In this document: in pieces, positions 35,695 to 45,800 of the stretch
How positions within the stretch are numbered: position 1 is the stretch's first letter
Layout: each line of letters starts with the position of its first letter
Assembly: GCF_000701345.1 (NCBI RefSeq)
Contig: NZ_KL370775.1
Span: forward strand, 248,001-312,000
Length of the DNA: 64,000 nt
From: Bradyrhizobium sp. URHD0069
GTDB taxonomy: Bacteria > Pseudomonadota > Alphaproteobacteria > Rhizobiales > Xanthobacteraceae
Direction: 5' to 3'
The notes under the pieces: model-generated
What the model was told of the DNA's origin: nothing
Database searches by the model: none
What the model saw: the letters and a program-made list of their open reading frames with translations, nothing else
Position numbers and translations under genes: made by a program

Positions 35695-37293
35695 TTATTC
35701 TTCTTGTTTGGTTGCCCAATAGAGCAGGACCTGATTATCGGCACGCTGCGTGAGCTTCACCTTTTTCGATACGCCCCACGCCAGCGCCTGTTGATGCAGC
35801 GGGATATATCCGAAATCCTTAGCAGCGATTTCGAACGCTTCCTTGATCAGCAAATCACGTTTGGCGGTATCGGCCTCCTGCAGCACCTTGTCGGCAACTT
35901 CATCCAATTTCTTGTTGCAGTAGCCGCCGAGATTGGCCTCGCCGCGCGACGATTTCGGATCGTCGCGGCAGCCCAAGATATCATTCAGCACGTTGTGGGA
36001 ATCGGACGAGGCGGGGGTCCAGCCCAGCATGTAGAAAGATGTCTGGTAACCGCCGGGCTTGAGAACCTTGGCGAAATACTGCGCCTTGGGTTGCGCCAAG
36101 AGGTTGATCTTGACGCCGATGCGGGCCAGCATGCCGACCACCGCCTGGCAGATCGCGGCGTCATTGACGTAGCGATCGTTTGGGCAATCCATCGTGACTT
36201 CGAAACCATCGGGATAGCCGGCTTCGGTGAGAAGCTTCTTGGCGCCGTCAGGATCGAATTTCGGCCGAGCGAAATCCTTTGAAAGCACGTACAGCTGAGG
36301 AGCGACCATCAGCGCCGACGGCGTCGAAAGACCGCGCATCACGCGGCTCTTGATCAGTTCGACATCGATTGCCTTGTAGAACGCCTCGCGGACGCGGATA
36401 TCCTTGAACGGATTCTTGCCCTTGACGTTCGAATACAGGAGTTCGTCGCGCACCTGGTCCATGCCGAGAAAGATGGTGCGAATTTCCGGGCCGGTCATGA
36501 CCGTGCCGGTGCCGCTCGCATTGACCCTCTGGATATCCTGAATCGGAACCGGCTCGACCACGTCGACTTCGCCCGAGAGCAGGGCGGCGACCCGCGTAGC
36601 ATCCGAACCGATCGAGGTGAAAATGATTTCCTTGAGATTGTGCTCGGGCTTGCGCCACCAATTCGGGTTCGCCTTGAACACGGTCTTCACGCCGGGCTGA
36701 TGGCTCTCGATCATGAAGGGGCCAGTACCGTTTTCGTGCAGCGATGCATAGCTCGGCGTGGTAGCGGAAGCCGGCGTCGGCGCGACCGCGTTGTTTTCCT
36801 CGCACCATTTCTTGTTCATGATGTACCAGCCGTCCCATTGTGAAATCAGAATGGGATTGGGCGAGTCGAGCTTCACATCGACCGTGTAGTCGTCGATTTT
36901 GACGAACTTCGCATCGGCCGGAACGTTGGTCAGGAAGTTGGAGCCCTTGGCCCGTATGCGGTCGGCGGAAAAGATCACATCGTCCGCGGTGAAGGGGTTT
37001 CCGTTGTGGAATTTCACGTTCTTGCGGAGATGGAAGCGCCACCGGGTCGGCTCCAAGGTTTCCCAGCTTTCCGCCAGCGCCGGAACGATCTTCAGATCCT
37101 TGTCGCGGGTGACCAGGCCCTCATAGACATGAGCATGATGGGCAATGGTGGTGGTTTCCTTGAGCGTATAGGGATCTAGCGATTTGAGCTCACCCTGGTT
37201 GGCATAGCGCAGGGTCTGGGCCGATGCCGGAGATATCGCAAAGGCGACGATTGAGACGATGGCTGCTGCAAGCAAGCTTTGACGTACTGACAT
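35695..37293 (-). CDS. Peptide ABC transporter substrate-binding protein, DppA-like (system 2)
   Basis: A 532-residue SBP_bac_5 protein. The signal peptide is MSVRQSLLAAAIVSIVAFAISPASAQ. The mature region has LRKNVKFHNGNPFTADDVIFSADRI and FGYIPLHQQALAWGVSKKV, common in peptide and glutathione-type binding proteins. It is the first gene of the minus-strand array and has its own 196-base upstream region shared with the divergent flavoprotein. The ligand is unknown; glutathione or other gamma-glutamyl peptides are attractive because the operon encodes a cytosolic GGT. Confidence 0.93.
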   Translation of the reverse strand: MSVRQSLLAAAIVSIVAFAISPASAQTLRYANQGELKSLDPYTLKETTTIAHHAHVYEGLVTRDKDLKIVPALAESWETLEPTRWRFHLRKNVKFHNGNPFTADDVIFSADRIRAKGSNFLTNVPADAKFVKIDDYTVDVKLDSPNPILISQWDGWYIMNKKWCEENNAVAPTPASATTPSYASLHENGTGPFMIESHQPGVKTVFKANPNWWRKPEHNLKEIIFTSIGSDATRVAALLSGEVDVVEPVPIQDIQRVNASGTGTVMTGPEIRTIFLGMDQVRDELLYSNVKGKNPFKDIRVREAFYKAIDVELIKSRVMRGLSTPSALMVAPQLYVLSKDFARPKFDPDGAKKLLTEAGYPDGFEVTMDCPNDRYVNDAAICQAVVGMLARIGVKINLLAQPKAQYFAKVLKPGGYQTSFYMLGWTPASSDSHNVLNDILGCRDDPKSSRGEANLGGYCNKKLDEVADKVLQEADTAKRDLLIKEAFEIAAKDFGYIPLHQQALAWGVSKKVKLTQRADNQVLLYWATKQEE

Positions 37294-37489
37294 TTGTTCA
37301 CATTCTCCGCTATGGCGCAGTGGTCATTTCTGCAATATCGACGGCCGTGACCGAGCCATGTTGCCAGAGTTTGGCCGCCGCGCAAGCGCGATTTCCCAAA
37401 AGCCAGTCCGGTTTGCGCGACGACGCCGCCACGGCTAGCTTCACTGTAGGCAGCGAGTGCAAGCGCGTAACATTCAACGGGAGTGCCGG

Positions 37490-38743
37490 ATGGCGGAACT
37501 AAGGGCCGATGTGCTCGTATTGGGCGCAGGCATGGTCGGCGTCGGCGCCGCTCTGCACTTGCAGAAGCGTGGCCGGGACGTGGTCCTGGTCGACAGACAC
37601 GAACTCGCCGGCCAAGAGACCAGTTTTGGCAATGGCGGAATAATCGAATGCGCCTCGGTCTTCCCCTATATGTTTCCCCGGGATCTTGGACAGATATTGC
37701 AATATGCGATCAATCGCAGTCCCCAAGTGCGCTACCAATTTTCGGACCTGCCGACCTTCCTGCCATGGCTGGTGCGCTATTTCCTCGCATCCTCGCCGGC
37801 TCGCGCGCTGCACAGCGCGATGGCCGAATTGCCCTTGATCCGGCGCAGCCTGGTCGAGCACGAGACGCTGATCGCGGAAGCCGAAGTGCCGGAGCTATTG
37901 CGGCGTACCGGCTGGATCAAGCTGTTTCGCTCTGATGCAACGCTCGCAAACGCGGCGCGCGATCTCGATCGGGCCAAGCAATATGGCGTCGCGGGCGAGA
38001 TTCTCGACAGCAAGGCGATCGCGGCGCGCGAGCCCAATCTGACCGGAGACTTCGCCGGTGCGGTCTACTGGCCCGCGCCCGGATTCGTGCCCGATCCGGG
38101 CGGATTGGCCAAAGCCTATGCGGCGCTTTTCAAGCGCAAGGGTGGGCGCTTTCTGGTCGGCGATGCGCGTAAGCTCGAACAAGTCACCGGCGGATGGCGG
38201 ATTGCGGGGCCGGATACAACGGCGGTCGCGCGCGAAGTCGTCGTGGCATTGGGTCCCTGGTCCGATCTGGTCTTTGCTCCGCTCGGATATTCCATTCCGC
38301 TCAGCGTCAAGCGCGGTTACCACCTTCATCTGGCGCCGCGCGGCAATGCCGCGCTCAATCATCCCGTGCTCGATAGTGATCATGGCTATCTGCTGGCGCC
38401 GATGAACCGCGGCATTCGTCTTACGACCGGCGTCGAGTTCGCCCGCCGCGACGCGCCACCCACGCCGATCCAGCTTCAGCGGGCGCTGCCGCGCGCCCAT
38501 GCGTTGTTTCCATTGGGCGACCCGGTCGATGCAAAACCCTGGATGGGCGCGCGGCCGTGCTTGCCCGACATGCTGCCGGTGATCGGCAAGGCGCCGCGCC
38601 ATGCCGGGCTGTGGTTCGATTTCGGGCACCAGCACCACGGTCTGACGCTCGGCCCCGCGACCGGGCGACTGCTGGCGGAAATGATGACCGGCGAGACGCC
38701 GTTCGCCGATCCCGGGCCGTTCGCGGTCGAGCGCTTTGGCTAA
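37490..38743 (+). CDS. DadA-like FAD-dependent amino-acid oxidoreductase
   Basis: A 417-residue flavoprotein of the DAO/DadA group. LVLGAGMVGVGAALHLQKRGRDVVLVDR (residues 8-35) is the FAD-binding fold, and the C-terminus has GARPCLPDMLPVIGKAPRHAGLWFDFGHQHHGLTLGPATGRLLAE, the usual family ending that holds the isoalloxazine ring. It probably oxidises D-amino acids or other secondary amines. ATG 37490 follows an AACGGGAG ribosome-binding site; an upstream 11-codon extension is rejected. It diverges from the peptide-transporter array, hinting at joint use of the released amino acids. Confidence 0.88.
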   Translation: MAELRADVLVLGAGMVGVGAALHLQKRGRDVVLVDRHELAGQETSFGNGGIIECASVFPYMFPRDLGQILQYAINRSPQVRYQFSDLPTFLPWLVRYFLASSPARALHSAMAELPLIRRSLVEHETLIAEAEVPELLRRTGWIKLFRSDATLANAARDLDRAKQYGVAGEILDSKAIAAREPNLTGDFAGAVYWPAPGFVPDPGGLAKAYAALFKRKGGRFLVGDARKLEQVTGGWRIAGPDTTAVAREVVVALGPWSDLVFAPLGYSIPLSVKRGYHLHLAPRGNAALNHPVLDSDHGYLLAPMNRGIRLTTGVEFARRDAPPTPIQLQRALPRAHALFPLGDPVDAKPWMGARPCLPDMLPVIGKAPRHAGLWFDFGHQHHGLTLGPATGRLLAEMMTGETPFADPGPFAVERFG

Positions 38744-38859
38744 GCCTTTCTGCCGAACGAAGCCGGAAAGGTAGAGCCTCGCCCGTCAGGTCGCTTGCGT
38801 CCTGCGGCCTCTCGCGGCGATACTGTAGCGAATTGTCAACATTGCAATCAGGAGCGGAC

Positions 38860-39114
38860 ATGAAAGTAAACGTTGAGATAGATTGCACGCCCCTCGAAGC
38901 CCGGCAGTTTTTTGGACTTCCCGATGTGCAGCCGATGCAGACGGCGGTAATGGAGAAACTCCAGCAGCAGCTGATGAGCAACATCGAAAAGGTCTCGCCG
39001 GAAGCTTTGATGCAGAGCTGGTTTACGTTCGATCCGAAGATCGCCGAACGGTTCCAGGACATGTTCGTGACGATGGCAGGCCTCGGCGGTGCGCGCGCCA
39101 GCGACAAGAAGTAA
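38860..39114 (+). CDS. DUF6489 family small protein
   Basis: An 84-residue acidic protein with no signal peptide or membrane helix. MKVNVEIDCTPLEARQFFGLPDV is the distinctive conserved start, and the rest is helical. ATG 38860 is preceded by CAGGAGCGG. A longer frame from 38557 is shadow coding in the flavoprotein gene. It lies three bases before the hydrolase pseudogene; the juxtaposition of this family with an alpha/beta hydrolase, and of storage-lipid genes downstream, suggests a membrane- or granule-associated role, but nothing in the sequence proves it. Confidence 0.75.
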   Translation: MKVNVEIDCTPLEARQFFGLPDVQPMQTAVMEKLQQQLMSNIEKVSPEALMQSWFTFDPKIAERFQDMFVTMAGLGGARASDKK

Positions 39115-39117
39115 ATA

Positions 39118-39919
39118 ATGAAGCCCGCCGACCGGAGCGAACCGCAGGCCACGGGCCGGCTTAGCCCGCCGGGACTTGGCCTGTTGCTGGCCGAGGCGAG
39201 GGGAATATTCGAATTCAACGCCAGCCTGCTGCTTTCGCCGCTCCTGCTGCGTGCGCCAAGGGGCGATGGTCATCCGGTTTTGAACGCTGCCCGGGTTCCT
39301 CGCCAGCGATCTGTCGATGGCGCCGATGCGGAGGTATCTGAAGGAACTGGGATACGATACCTACGCATGGAAAATGGGCCGCAACATCGGCGGCTTTTCG
39401 CGGATGCGGGTCGCGCTGCGGGATCTGCTCGCCGAAATTCACACGGCAACCGGCCGCAAAGTCAGTATCGTGGGATGGAGTCTGGGCGGCGTCTACGCGC
39501 GCGATCTGGCGCTGCAGGCGCCGGACATGGTGCGATATGTGGTTACGCTGGGAAGTCCGTTTACCAGCGACGTGAGAGCGACCAACGCCACTCAGCTTTA
39601 TGAGACGCTGTCCGGCGAGACGATCGAGGACAATGCCGAGCTTCGAGCGGCAATCGCGGGGGATTTGCCGGTTCCGACCACGTCGATCTATTCGCGCGCC
39701 GACGGCATCGTGAACTGGCGAACATGCCTGCTGCGTCCTTCCAGTACTGCTGAGAACATCGAGGTGCACCTTGCCAGCCATATCGGACTGGGCGTGAACC
39801 CCGCCGCCTTGTGGGCGGTGGCGGATCGTTTGGCCCAATCCGAGGGCCAATTTAGGCAATTTGACCGATCGGGTCCGTTTGTCATTGCATATGCGCCTCC
39901 GGAAAATGCACAATCGTAG
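39118..39919 (+). pseudogene. Alpha/beta hydrolase broken by a one-base frameshift
   Basis: Two overlapping frames together encode one alpha/beta hydrolase. The first (from ATG 39118) reads through LLLRAPRGDGHPVL, then degenerates; the second resumes as LPGFLASDLSMAPMRRYLKELGYDTYAWKMGRN. Removing one A at 39283-39284 joins them as HPVLTLPGFLASD, matching HPVLVLPGLVASD in the intact paralogue at 51780. The C-terminal frame keeps the nucleophile elbow VGWSLGGVYA and runs to a normal end. Either the gene is inactivated or the read has a one-base error. The remaining frame is otherwise undecayed, so inactivation would be recent. Confidence 0.8.
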
Positions 39920-39992
39920 TTCCTGAGCCCCAGGGCCGTCTGAACGCCAGAAGCGCTACCAACGCGCCGCGTGATCTCATCGGGAGGGAACT

Positions 39993-41540
39993 ATGAGTGA
40001 CGCCAGGAAGCTTTCCTCAATGGACGCGTCGTTTCTGTATCTGGAAACGCCGGAAATGCCGATGCATGTCGGGAGTATGGCGATCTTTCGCCTGCCCGAG
40101 GATTACAAGGGCGACTTCTTCGAAGAGTTCAAGGCGATGATCGGCTCGCGGCTGCATGTGGCGCCGATCCTGAAAGCGCGCCTGGAAAAGGCGCCGCTCG
40201 ACATCGATCATCCCTCCTGGATCGAGGACGACCAGTTTGATATCGATCGCCACATCTTCCGTGGCAGCTTGCCTGCGCCCCACGACCGCGCGACGCTGGA
40301 GCGCATCGTCGGCTGGATGCATGCCAAGCTTCTCAACCGCGCTCGCCCGCTGTGGGAGTTCTATGTCTTCGAAGGCATGAAGGACAACGAGATCGGGCTT
40401 TATTCCAAGATGCATCACGCCTGCATCGATGGCGGCGCGGGCGCCGCTCTCACCAACATGATCTACGATGTGACGCCGGTGCCGAGAAAGATCGAGCCGC
40501 CGACGGCGCGCGCCAAGGTCGGGCAGGAGCCGCGCGATATCGCGGCCAATCTCGTCGATTCCTATCAGCAGCTCTGGACCCAGCCGTTCGATGCGTCCGC
40601 TGCCGCCAAGGGCATCGATCTGCCGCGCTCGGGAAAAAGCGATCTCGGATCGATCCTGTTCGACAATGCCATGTTCCAGATCGAAACCGCGGTGAAGTTT
40701 GCCGGCAGCGTTCCGACGCTGTTGAAGAGCGTCTCTGATGTCGTCGGGAAGATTGCGGATCCTAAATCGCGCGACAGCATCGCCAGCATGGTGTCCCCGT
40801 CGACGATCCTGAACAAATCGATTTCATCGGAGCGCAGCTTTGCCGGGGTGTCGATCTCGCTTTCGCGTGCCAAGGCGCTGGCCAAGCAGGCCGGCGGCAA
40901 GCTCAATGACGTGGTGCTTGCGGTTTCGAGCGGCGTGGTCAGACGCTATCTGGTGGAGCGCGGCGCGCTGCCGGCGAAATCGATGACGGCCGCGGTGCCG
41001 ATCTCGTTGCGCGAAGAGGGCAATACCGACGCCAACAATCAGGTGTTCGGCATGATCTGCTCGATCGCCACCAACATCGAGGATCCCAAGGCGCGGCTGG
41101 AGGCGATCATCGCGCAGTCCACCAAGTCGAAGGAAATGTCGCATCCGCTGCGGGCCTTGATGCCCCAGATGTCCAACCTCTCGATGCTCGGCGCGCCGAT
41201 CGTGGTCCAGATTCTGGCGCTGTTGTATAGCCGCTCGAGCCTGTCCGACGTGCTGCCGCCGGCAGCGAACATTACCGTCTCCAACGTGCCGGGGCCGCGC
41301 CAGACGCTGTATGCAGCCGGTGCGGAGCTGTTGCACATCTTCCCGGTGTCGATTTCAACCCATGGGCTTGCGCTCAACATCACCGTTCAGAGCTATCGCG
41401 ATCAGCTGGATTTTGGCTTCATCGCCGGCGCCAACATCATTCCGCATGTCCAGGTTCTCTGCGACATGCTGCCGGGAGAATTCGCCGCGCTGGAAGCCGC
41501 GTTCGCCCCACCGGCCGACCTCAAGAGCGCGGCAAGCTAG
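39993..41540 (+). CDS. Wax ester synthase/diacylglycerol acyltransferase (WS/DGAT)
   Basis: A 515-residue bacterial acyltransferase that uses acyl-CoA to esterify fatty alcohols or diacylglycerol, producing neutral storage lipid at the inner membrane. The condensing motif HHxxxDG appears as HHACIDG with His141, His142, Asp146 and Gly147. The family N-terminus LSSMDASFLYLETPEMPMHVG and the C-terminal NITVSNVPGPRQTLYAAGAE are also clear. A strong GGGAGGGAA site precedes the ATG. It heads a lipid-related group with epoxide hydrolase and CYP102-type P450. Confidence 0.94.
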   Translation: MSDARKLSSMDASFLYLETPEMPMHVGSMAIFRLPEDYKGDFFEEFKAMIGSRLHVAPILKARLEKAPLDIDHPSWIEDDQFDIDRHIFRGSLPAPHDRATLERIVGWMHAKLLNRARPLWEFYVFEGMKDNEIGLYSKMHHACIDGGAGAALTNMIYDVTPVPRKIEPPTARAKVGQEPRDIAANLVDSYQQLWTQPFDASAAAKGIDLPRSGKSDLGSILFDNAMFQIETAVKFAGSVPTLLKSVSDVVGKIADPKSRDSIASMVSPSTILNKSISSERSFAGVSISLSRAKALAKQAGGKLNDVVLAVSSGVVRRYLVERGALPAKSMTAAVPISLREEGNTDANNQVFGMICSIATNIEDPKARLEAIIAQSTKSKEMSHPLRALMPQMSNLSMLGAPIVVQILALLYSRSSLSDVLPPAANITVSNVPGPRQTLYAAGAELLHIFPVSISTHGLALNITVQSYRDQLDFGFIAGANIIPHVQVLCDMLPGEFAALEAAFAPPADLKSAAS

Positions 41541-41590
41541 CGCATGATCGGCGAAAAGTGGGAACCGGTTTTCCGAGAAGATCATGCTCC
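41541..41590. repeat. Palindromic repeat GCATGATC...GATCATGC
   Basis: Outer arms GCATGATC and GATCATGC enclose a GGAAAAG-like stem around AACCGGTT (CGAAAAGTGGGAACCGGTTT). This is, from memory, a frequent palindromic element in Bradyrhizobium and Rhodopseudomonas. It separates the WS/DGAT and epoxide hydrolase genes; a further GAGCATGATCCTGG copy-edge follows at 41600. Confidence 0.65.
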
Positions 41591-41631
41591 GATCGACGAG
41601 AGCATGATCCTGGAAATGAGGTGAGTTGACG

Positions 41632-42627
41632 ATGATAGACATGCCGCCGCCGCAGTTCGCTCAGACCAATGGCATTCGCATGGGCTATTACGAAGCGGGC
41701 CCGAAAACCGACGCGCCGCCGGTGGTTCTCTGCCACGGCTGGCCGGAGATCGCGTTTTCGTGGCGCCACCAGATCAAAGCGCTGAGCGAAGCCGGCATTC
41801 GGGTGATTGCGCCCGACCAGCGCGGCTACGGCGCGACCGACCGGCCAGAGCCCGTCGAATCCTATGACATCGAGCACTTGACCGGCGATCTTGTCGGGCT
41901 GCTCGACCATCTCAAGATCGAGAAGGCGATTTTCGTCGGCCACGACATGGGCGGCTTTGTCGTCTGGCAGATGCCGCTCCGGCATATCGATCGCGTCGCC
42001 GGCGTCGTCGGAATCAATACGCCCCACACCAATCGCGCGCCGGCAGACCCGATCGAACTGTTTCGCAAGCGCTTCGGCGACCACATGTATATCGTGCAGT
42101 TTCAGAATCCCGCAGGCGAGCCCGACAGGATATTCGACAGCCGGGTCGAGCAGACCTTTGACGCTTTCATGCGCAAACCCGTCCCGCGCAGCGAGCCCGG
42201 GCCTTCGGAGCCGCCGACCGCAGGTGTCGGCGCGTCGCCCAGAATCAACCTGGCGTTTCCGCAAATGATCGCAAACTACGATGCCAGCCACGATCCGCGG
42301 ACGCCGATCCTGTCGCCGGAGGAAAAGAAAGTGTTCGTCGATACCTTCACCAAATCCGGCTTCACCGGCGGCATCAACTGGTATCGCAACATGTCGCGCA
42401 ACTGGCAGCGCTCGGCCGACCTCGACCACGCCGTGCGCGTACCTTCGCTGATGATCATGGCCGAGAACGATCGCCTGCTGCCGCCGTCTTCGGCCGACGG
42501 CATGGAGAAGATCATTCCCGATCTCGAAAAGTATCTGGTCCGCGACAGCGGCCATTGGACGCAGCAGGAAAAACCGGATGAAGTCAGCGCCAAATTGATT
42601 GAATGGCGTAGACGAAGATTTGGATAA
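41632..42627 (+). CDS. Alpha/beta hydrolase, epoxide hydrolase type
   Basis: A 331-residue soluble hydrolase with the epoxide hydrolase layout. HGWPEIAFSWRHQ supplies the oxyanion HGxP, VGHDMGGFV carries the nucleophile Asp105, and DSGHWTQQE near the C-terminus carries the catalytic His308. The cap region includes YRNMSRNW, a plausible source of an epoxide-polarising Tyr. ATG 41632 has GAGGTGAG upstream; a TTG two codons earlier is less likely. It would open epoxides to diols. The next gene is a fatty-acid hydroxylating/epoxidising P450 fusion, which could produce its substrate. Confidence 0.87.
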   Translation: MIDMPPPQFAQTNGIRMGYYEAGPKTDAPPVVLCHGWPEIAFSWRHQIKALSEAGIRVIAPDQRGYGATDRPEPVESYDIEHLTGDLVGLLDHLKIEKAIFVGHDMGGFVVWQMPLRHIDRVAGVVGINTPHTNRAPADPIELFRKRFGDHMYIVQFQNPAGEPDRIFDSRVEQTFDAFMRKPVPRSEPGPSEPPTAGVGASPRINLAFPQMIANYDASHDPRTPILSPEEKKVFVDTFTKSGFTGGINWYRNMSRNWQRSADLDHAVRVPSLMIMAENDRLLPPSSADGMEKIIPDLEKYLVRDSGHWTQQEKPDEVSAKLIEWRRRRFG

Positions 42628-42637
42628 GTGGACCAAC

Positions 42638-42750
42638 ATCATTACGAGGAGCGTCAGCGACGCAGCAATCCAGTTCTTTCGCGTGATATCTGGATTGCTT
42701 CGCGGAGCCCGTCATCGGGCGCGGATTCGCGCGGCCCGCTCGCAATGACG
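42638..42750. repeat. Palindromic repeat with AGCAATCCAG/CTGGATTGCT arms
   Basis: GCAGCAATCCAG and CTGGATTGCTTCG pair across a short spacer, with outer CATTACGAGGAGCG and CGCTCGCAATGACG arms. This is the same general design as the other intergenic elements and probably a distinct genus-wide family. It occupies most of the gap upstream of the P450-reductase gene. Confidence 0.6.
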
Positions 42751-42805
42751 GTTGAGGCCACAACTCGTTATCAAGAATCGGATTAAGGCAGGGGATATTA
42801 TCGCG

Positions 42806-45800
42806 ATGGCGTCAACGAACAGACTGAGCCCGATACCGCAACCCCCGACGAAGCCGGTGGTCGGCAATATGCTGTCGCTGGATTCCACCGCGCCGGTACA
42901 AAACCTCGCTCGGCTGGCCAGGGAATTGGGGCCGATCTTCTGGCTCGACATGATGGGCGCGCCGCTCGTCATCGTCTCCGGCCACGACCTCGTGGACGAA
43001 CTCAGCGACGAAAAGCGGTTCGACAAGGCGGTGCGCGGACCGCTGCGACGTGTCCGTGCGGTCGCCGGCGACGGCCTGTTCACCGCCGACACGTCAGAGC
43101 CGAACTGGAGCAAGGCGCACAACATCCTGCTGCAGCCGTTCGGCAACCGCGCCATGCAGTCCTATCACCCGAGCATGGTCGATATCGCCGACCAGCTCGT
43201 GAAGAAATGGGAACGGCTGAACGGCGACGAGGAGATCGATGTCGTTCACGACATGACCGCGCTGACGCTCGACACCATCGGGCTGTGCGGGTTCGACTAC
43301 CGTTTCAATTCGTTTTATCGGCGTGACTACCATCCGTTCGTCGAGTCGCTGGTGCGCTCGCTCGAAACCATCATGATGATCCGCGGCCTGCCGCTGGAAA
43401 ATCTGTGGATGCAGAAGCGCCGGCGCGATCTCGCGGGCGATGTCGCGTTCATGAACAAGATGGTCGACGAAATCGTCGCCGAGCGACGCAAGAACGCCGA
43501 AGCCGCCGAGGGCAAGAAGGACATGCTGGGCGCCATGATGACCGGCGTCGACCGCGCCACCGGCGAGCAGCTCGATGACGTCAACATCCGCTACCAGATC
43601 AACACCTTCCTGATCGCGGGGCACGAGACCACCAGCGGCCTGTTGTCGTGCACGCTCTATGCGCTGTTGAAGCATCCCGACGTGCTCAAGAAAGCGTATG
43701 AGGAGGTTGACCGGGTGCTCGGACCCGATCTCGATGCCAAGCCGACCTATCAGCAGGTTACCCAACTCACCTACATCACGCAGATCTTGAAGGAAGCCCT
43801 GCGGTTGTGGCCGCCCGCGCCTGCCTACGGCATCTCGCCGCTCAAGGACGAGACGATTGGCGGCAAATACAACCTCAAGAAAAACACCTTCATCACCGTG
43901 CTGGTGCTGGCGCTACATCGCGATCCAAGCGTGTGGGGACCCAATCCCGACGCGTTCGACCCCGAGAATTTCAGCCGCGAGGCCGAGGCGGCGCGGCCGG
44001 TCAACGCCTGGAAGCCATTCGGCAATGGCCAGCGCGCCTGCATCGGCCGCGGCTTTGCGATGCATGAAGCCGCGTTAGCGATAGGCATGATCCTGCAGCG
44101 CTTCAAGCTGATCGATCACCATCGCTACCAGATGCAGCTGAAGGAGACGCTGACCATCAAGCCGGACGGATTCAAGATCAAGGTGCGTCCGCGTACCGAC
44201 AGGGATCGCGGCGCTTACATCGGCCGCATCACGGCGACAGCGGCGGCATCGAGTGCCGCGGCGCCGCCGCGCGCCCGGACCCGGCCGGGGCACAACACGC
44301 CGCTGCTGGTGCTTTACGGATCGAATCTCGGGACCGCCGAAGAGCTCGCGACCCGCGTTGCCGATCTTGCCGAGGTCAATGGCTTCGCCACCAAGCTCGC
44401 GCCGCTCGACGACTACGTCGGCAAGCTGCCGGAGCAGGGCGGCGTGTTGATCTTCTGCGCCTCCTACAATGGCGCGCCGCCCGACAATGCGACGCAGTTT
44501 GTCAAATGGCTCGGCGGCGACCTGCCGAAGGATGCGTTCGCCAAGGTCCGCTACGCGGTGTTCGGCTGCGGTAACAGCGACTGGGCGGCGACCTATCAAT
44601 CGATCCCACGGACCATCGACGAGCAACTGGCGGCGCATGGCGCTCGCGGTGTGTATGCTCGCGGCGAGGGCGATGCCCGCAGCGATCTCGATGGTCAATT
44701 CGAGAGCTGGTTCGCAACCCTTGCGCCGTTGGCGATGAAGGAATTCGGCGTCGATTCGAATTTCAGCCGCAGCGCCGACGATGAGCCGCTTTACAGGATC
44801 GAGCCGGTCGCGCCGACCGCGGTCAATGCGGTCGTTGCGCTTGGCGGCGTCGCGCCGATGAAGGTGCTGGTCAACACCGAATTGCAAAACAAGAACGGCG
44901 CCAATGCATCTGATCGATCGACCCGACACATCGAGGTGCAACTGCCTTCCAGCATCGCCTACCGCGTTGGCGATCATCTCAGCGTGGTGCCGCGCAACGA
45001 TCCGGCGCTGGTGGATTCCGTCGCGCGCCGCTTCGGTTTTCTGCCCGCCGACCAGATCCGGCTGCAGGTCGCGGAAGGCCGGCGCGCGCAATTGCCGGTC
45101 AGTGACGCGGTGTCGGTCGGGCAGCTATTGACCGATTTCGTCGAATTGCAGCAGGTCGCCACCCGCAAGCAAATCCAGATCATGTCGGAACACACGCGTT
45201 GTCCGGTGACCAAGCCGAAACTGCTGGCCTATGTCGGCGACGATGCCGCCGCGTCAGAGCATTATCGCTCGGACATTCTGAGCAAGCGAAAATCGGTGTT
45301 CGACCTGTTGGAGGAACATCCGGCCTGCGAGTTGCCGTTCCATGCCTACCTCGAAATGCTGTCGCTCTTGGCGCCGCGCTACTATTCGATCTCTTCCTCG
45401 CCGTCAGTCGATCCGTCGCGCTGCAGCGTCACCGTCGGCGTGGTCGAAAGCCCTGCCAGTTCGGGACGCGGCGTCTACAAAGGCATTTGCTCGAACTATC
45501 TCGCCGGCCGCCGCGCCGGTGAGACGATCCATGCCACGGTTCGCGAAACCAAAGCCGGCTTCCGGCTGCCCGACGACCCGTCGGTGCCGATCATCATGGT
45601 AGGGCCCGGCACTGGTCTTGCGCCATTCCGCGGCTTCCTGCAGGAGCGCGCCGCGCTGAAAGCCAAGGGCGCCAGCCTCGGCCCGGCGATGCTGTTTTTC
45701 GGCTGCCGGCATCCCGACCAGGATTATCTCTACGCGGACGAACTGAAGGCATTCGCCGCCGACGGCATCACCGAACTGCACAGCGGGTTCTCGCGTTCCG

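Noticed and set aside
38557..38859. Extended N-terminus for the DUF6489 protein
   Set aside because: It overlaps the DadA-like gene in another frame; the conserved DUF6489 start MKVNVEID has its own ribosome-binding site.
39317..39919. The second half of the broken hydrolase as an independent gene with ATG 39317
   Set aside because: The ATG is internal to conserved hydrolase sequence (SDLSMAPMRRY) and lacks a ribosome-binding site; it lacks the N-terminal strands.
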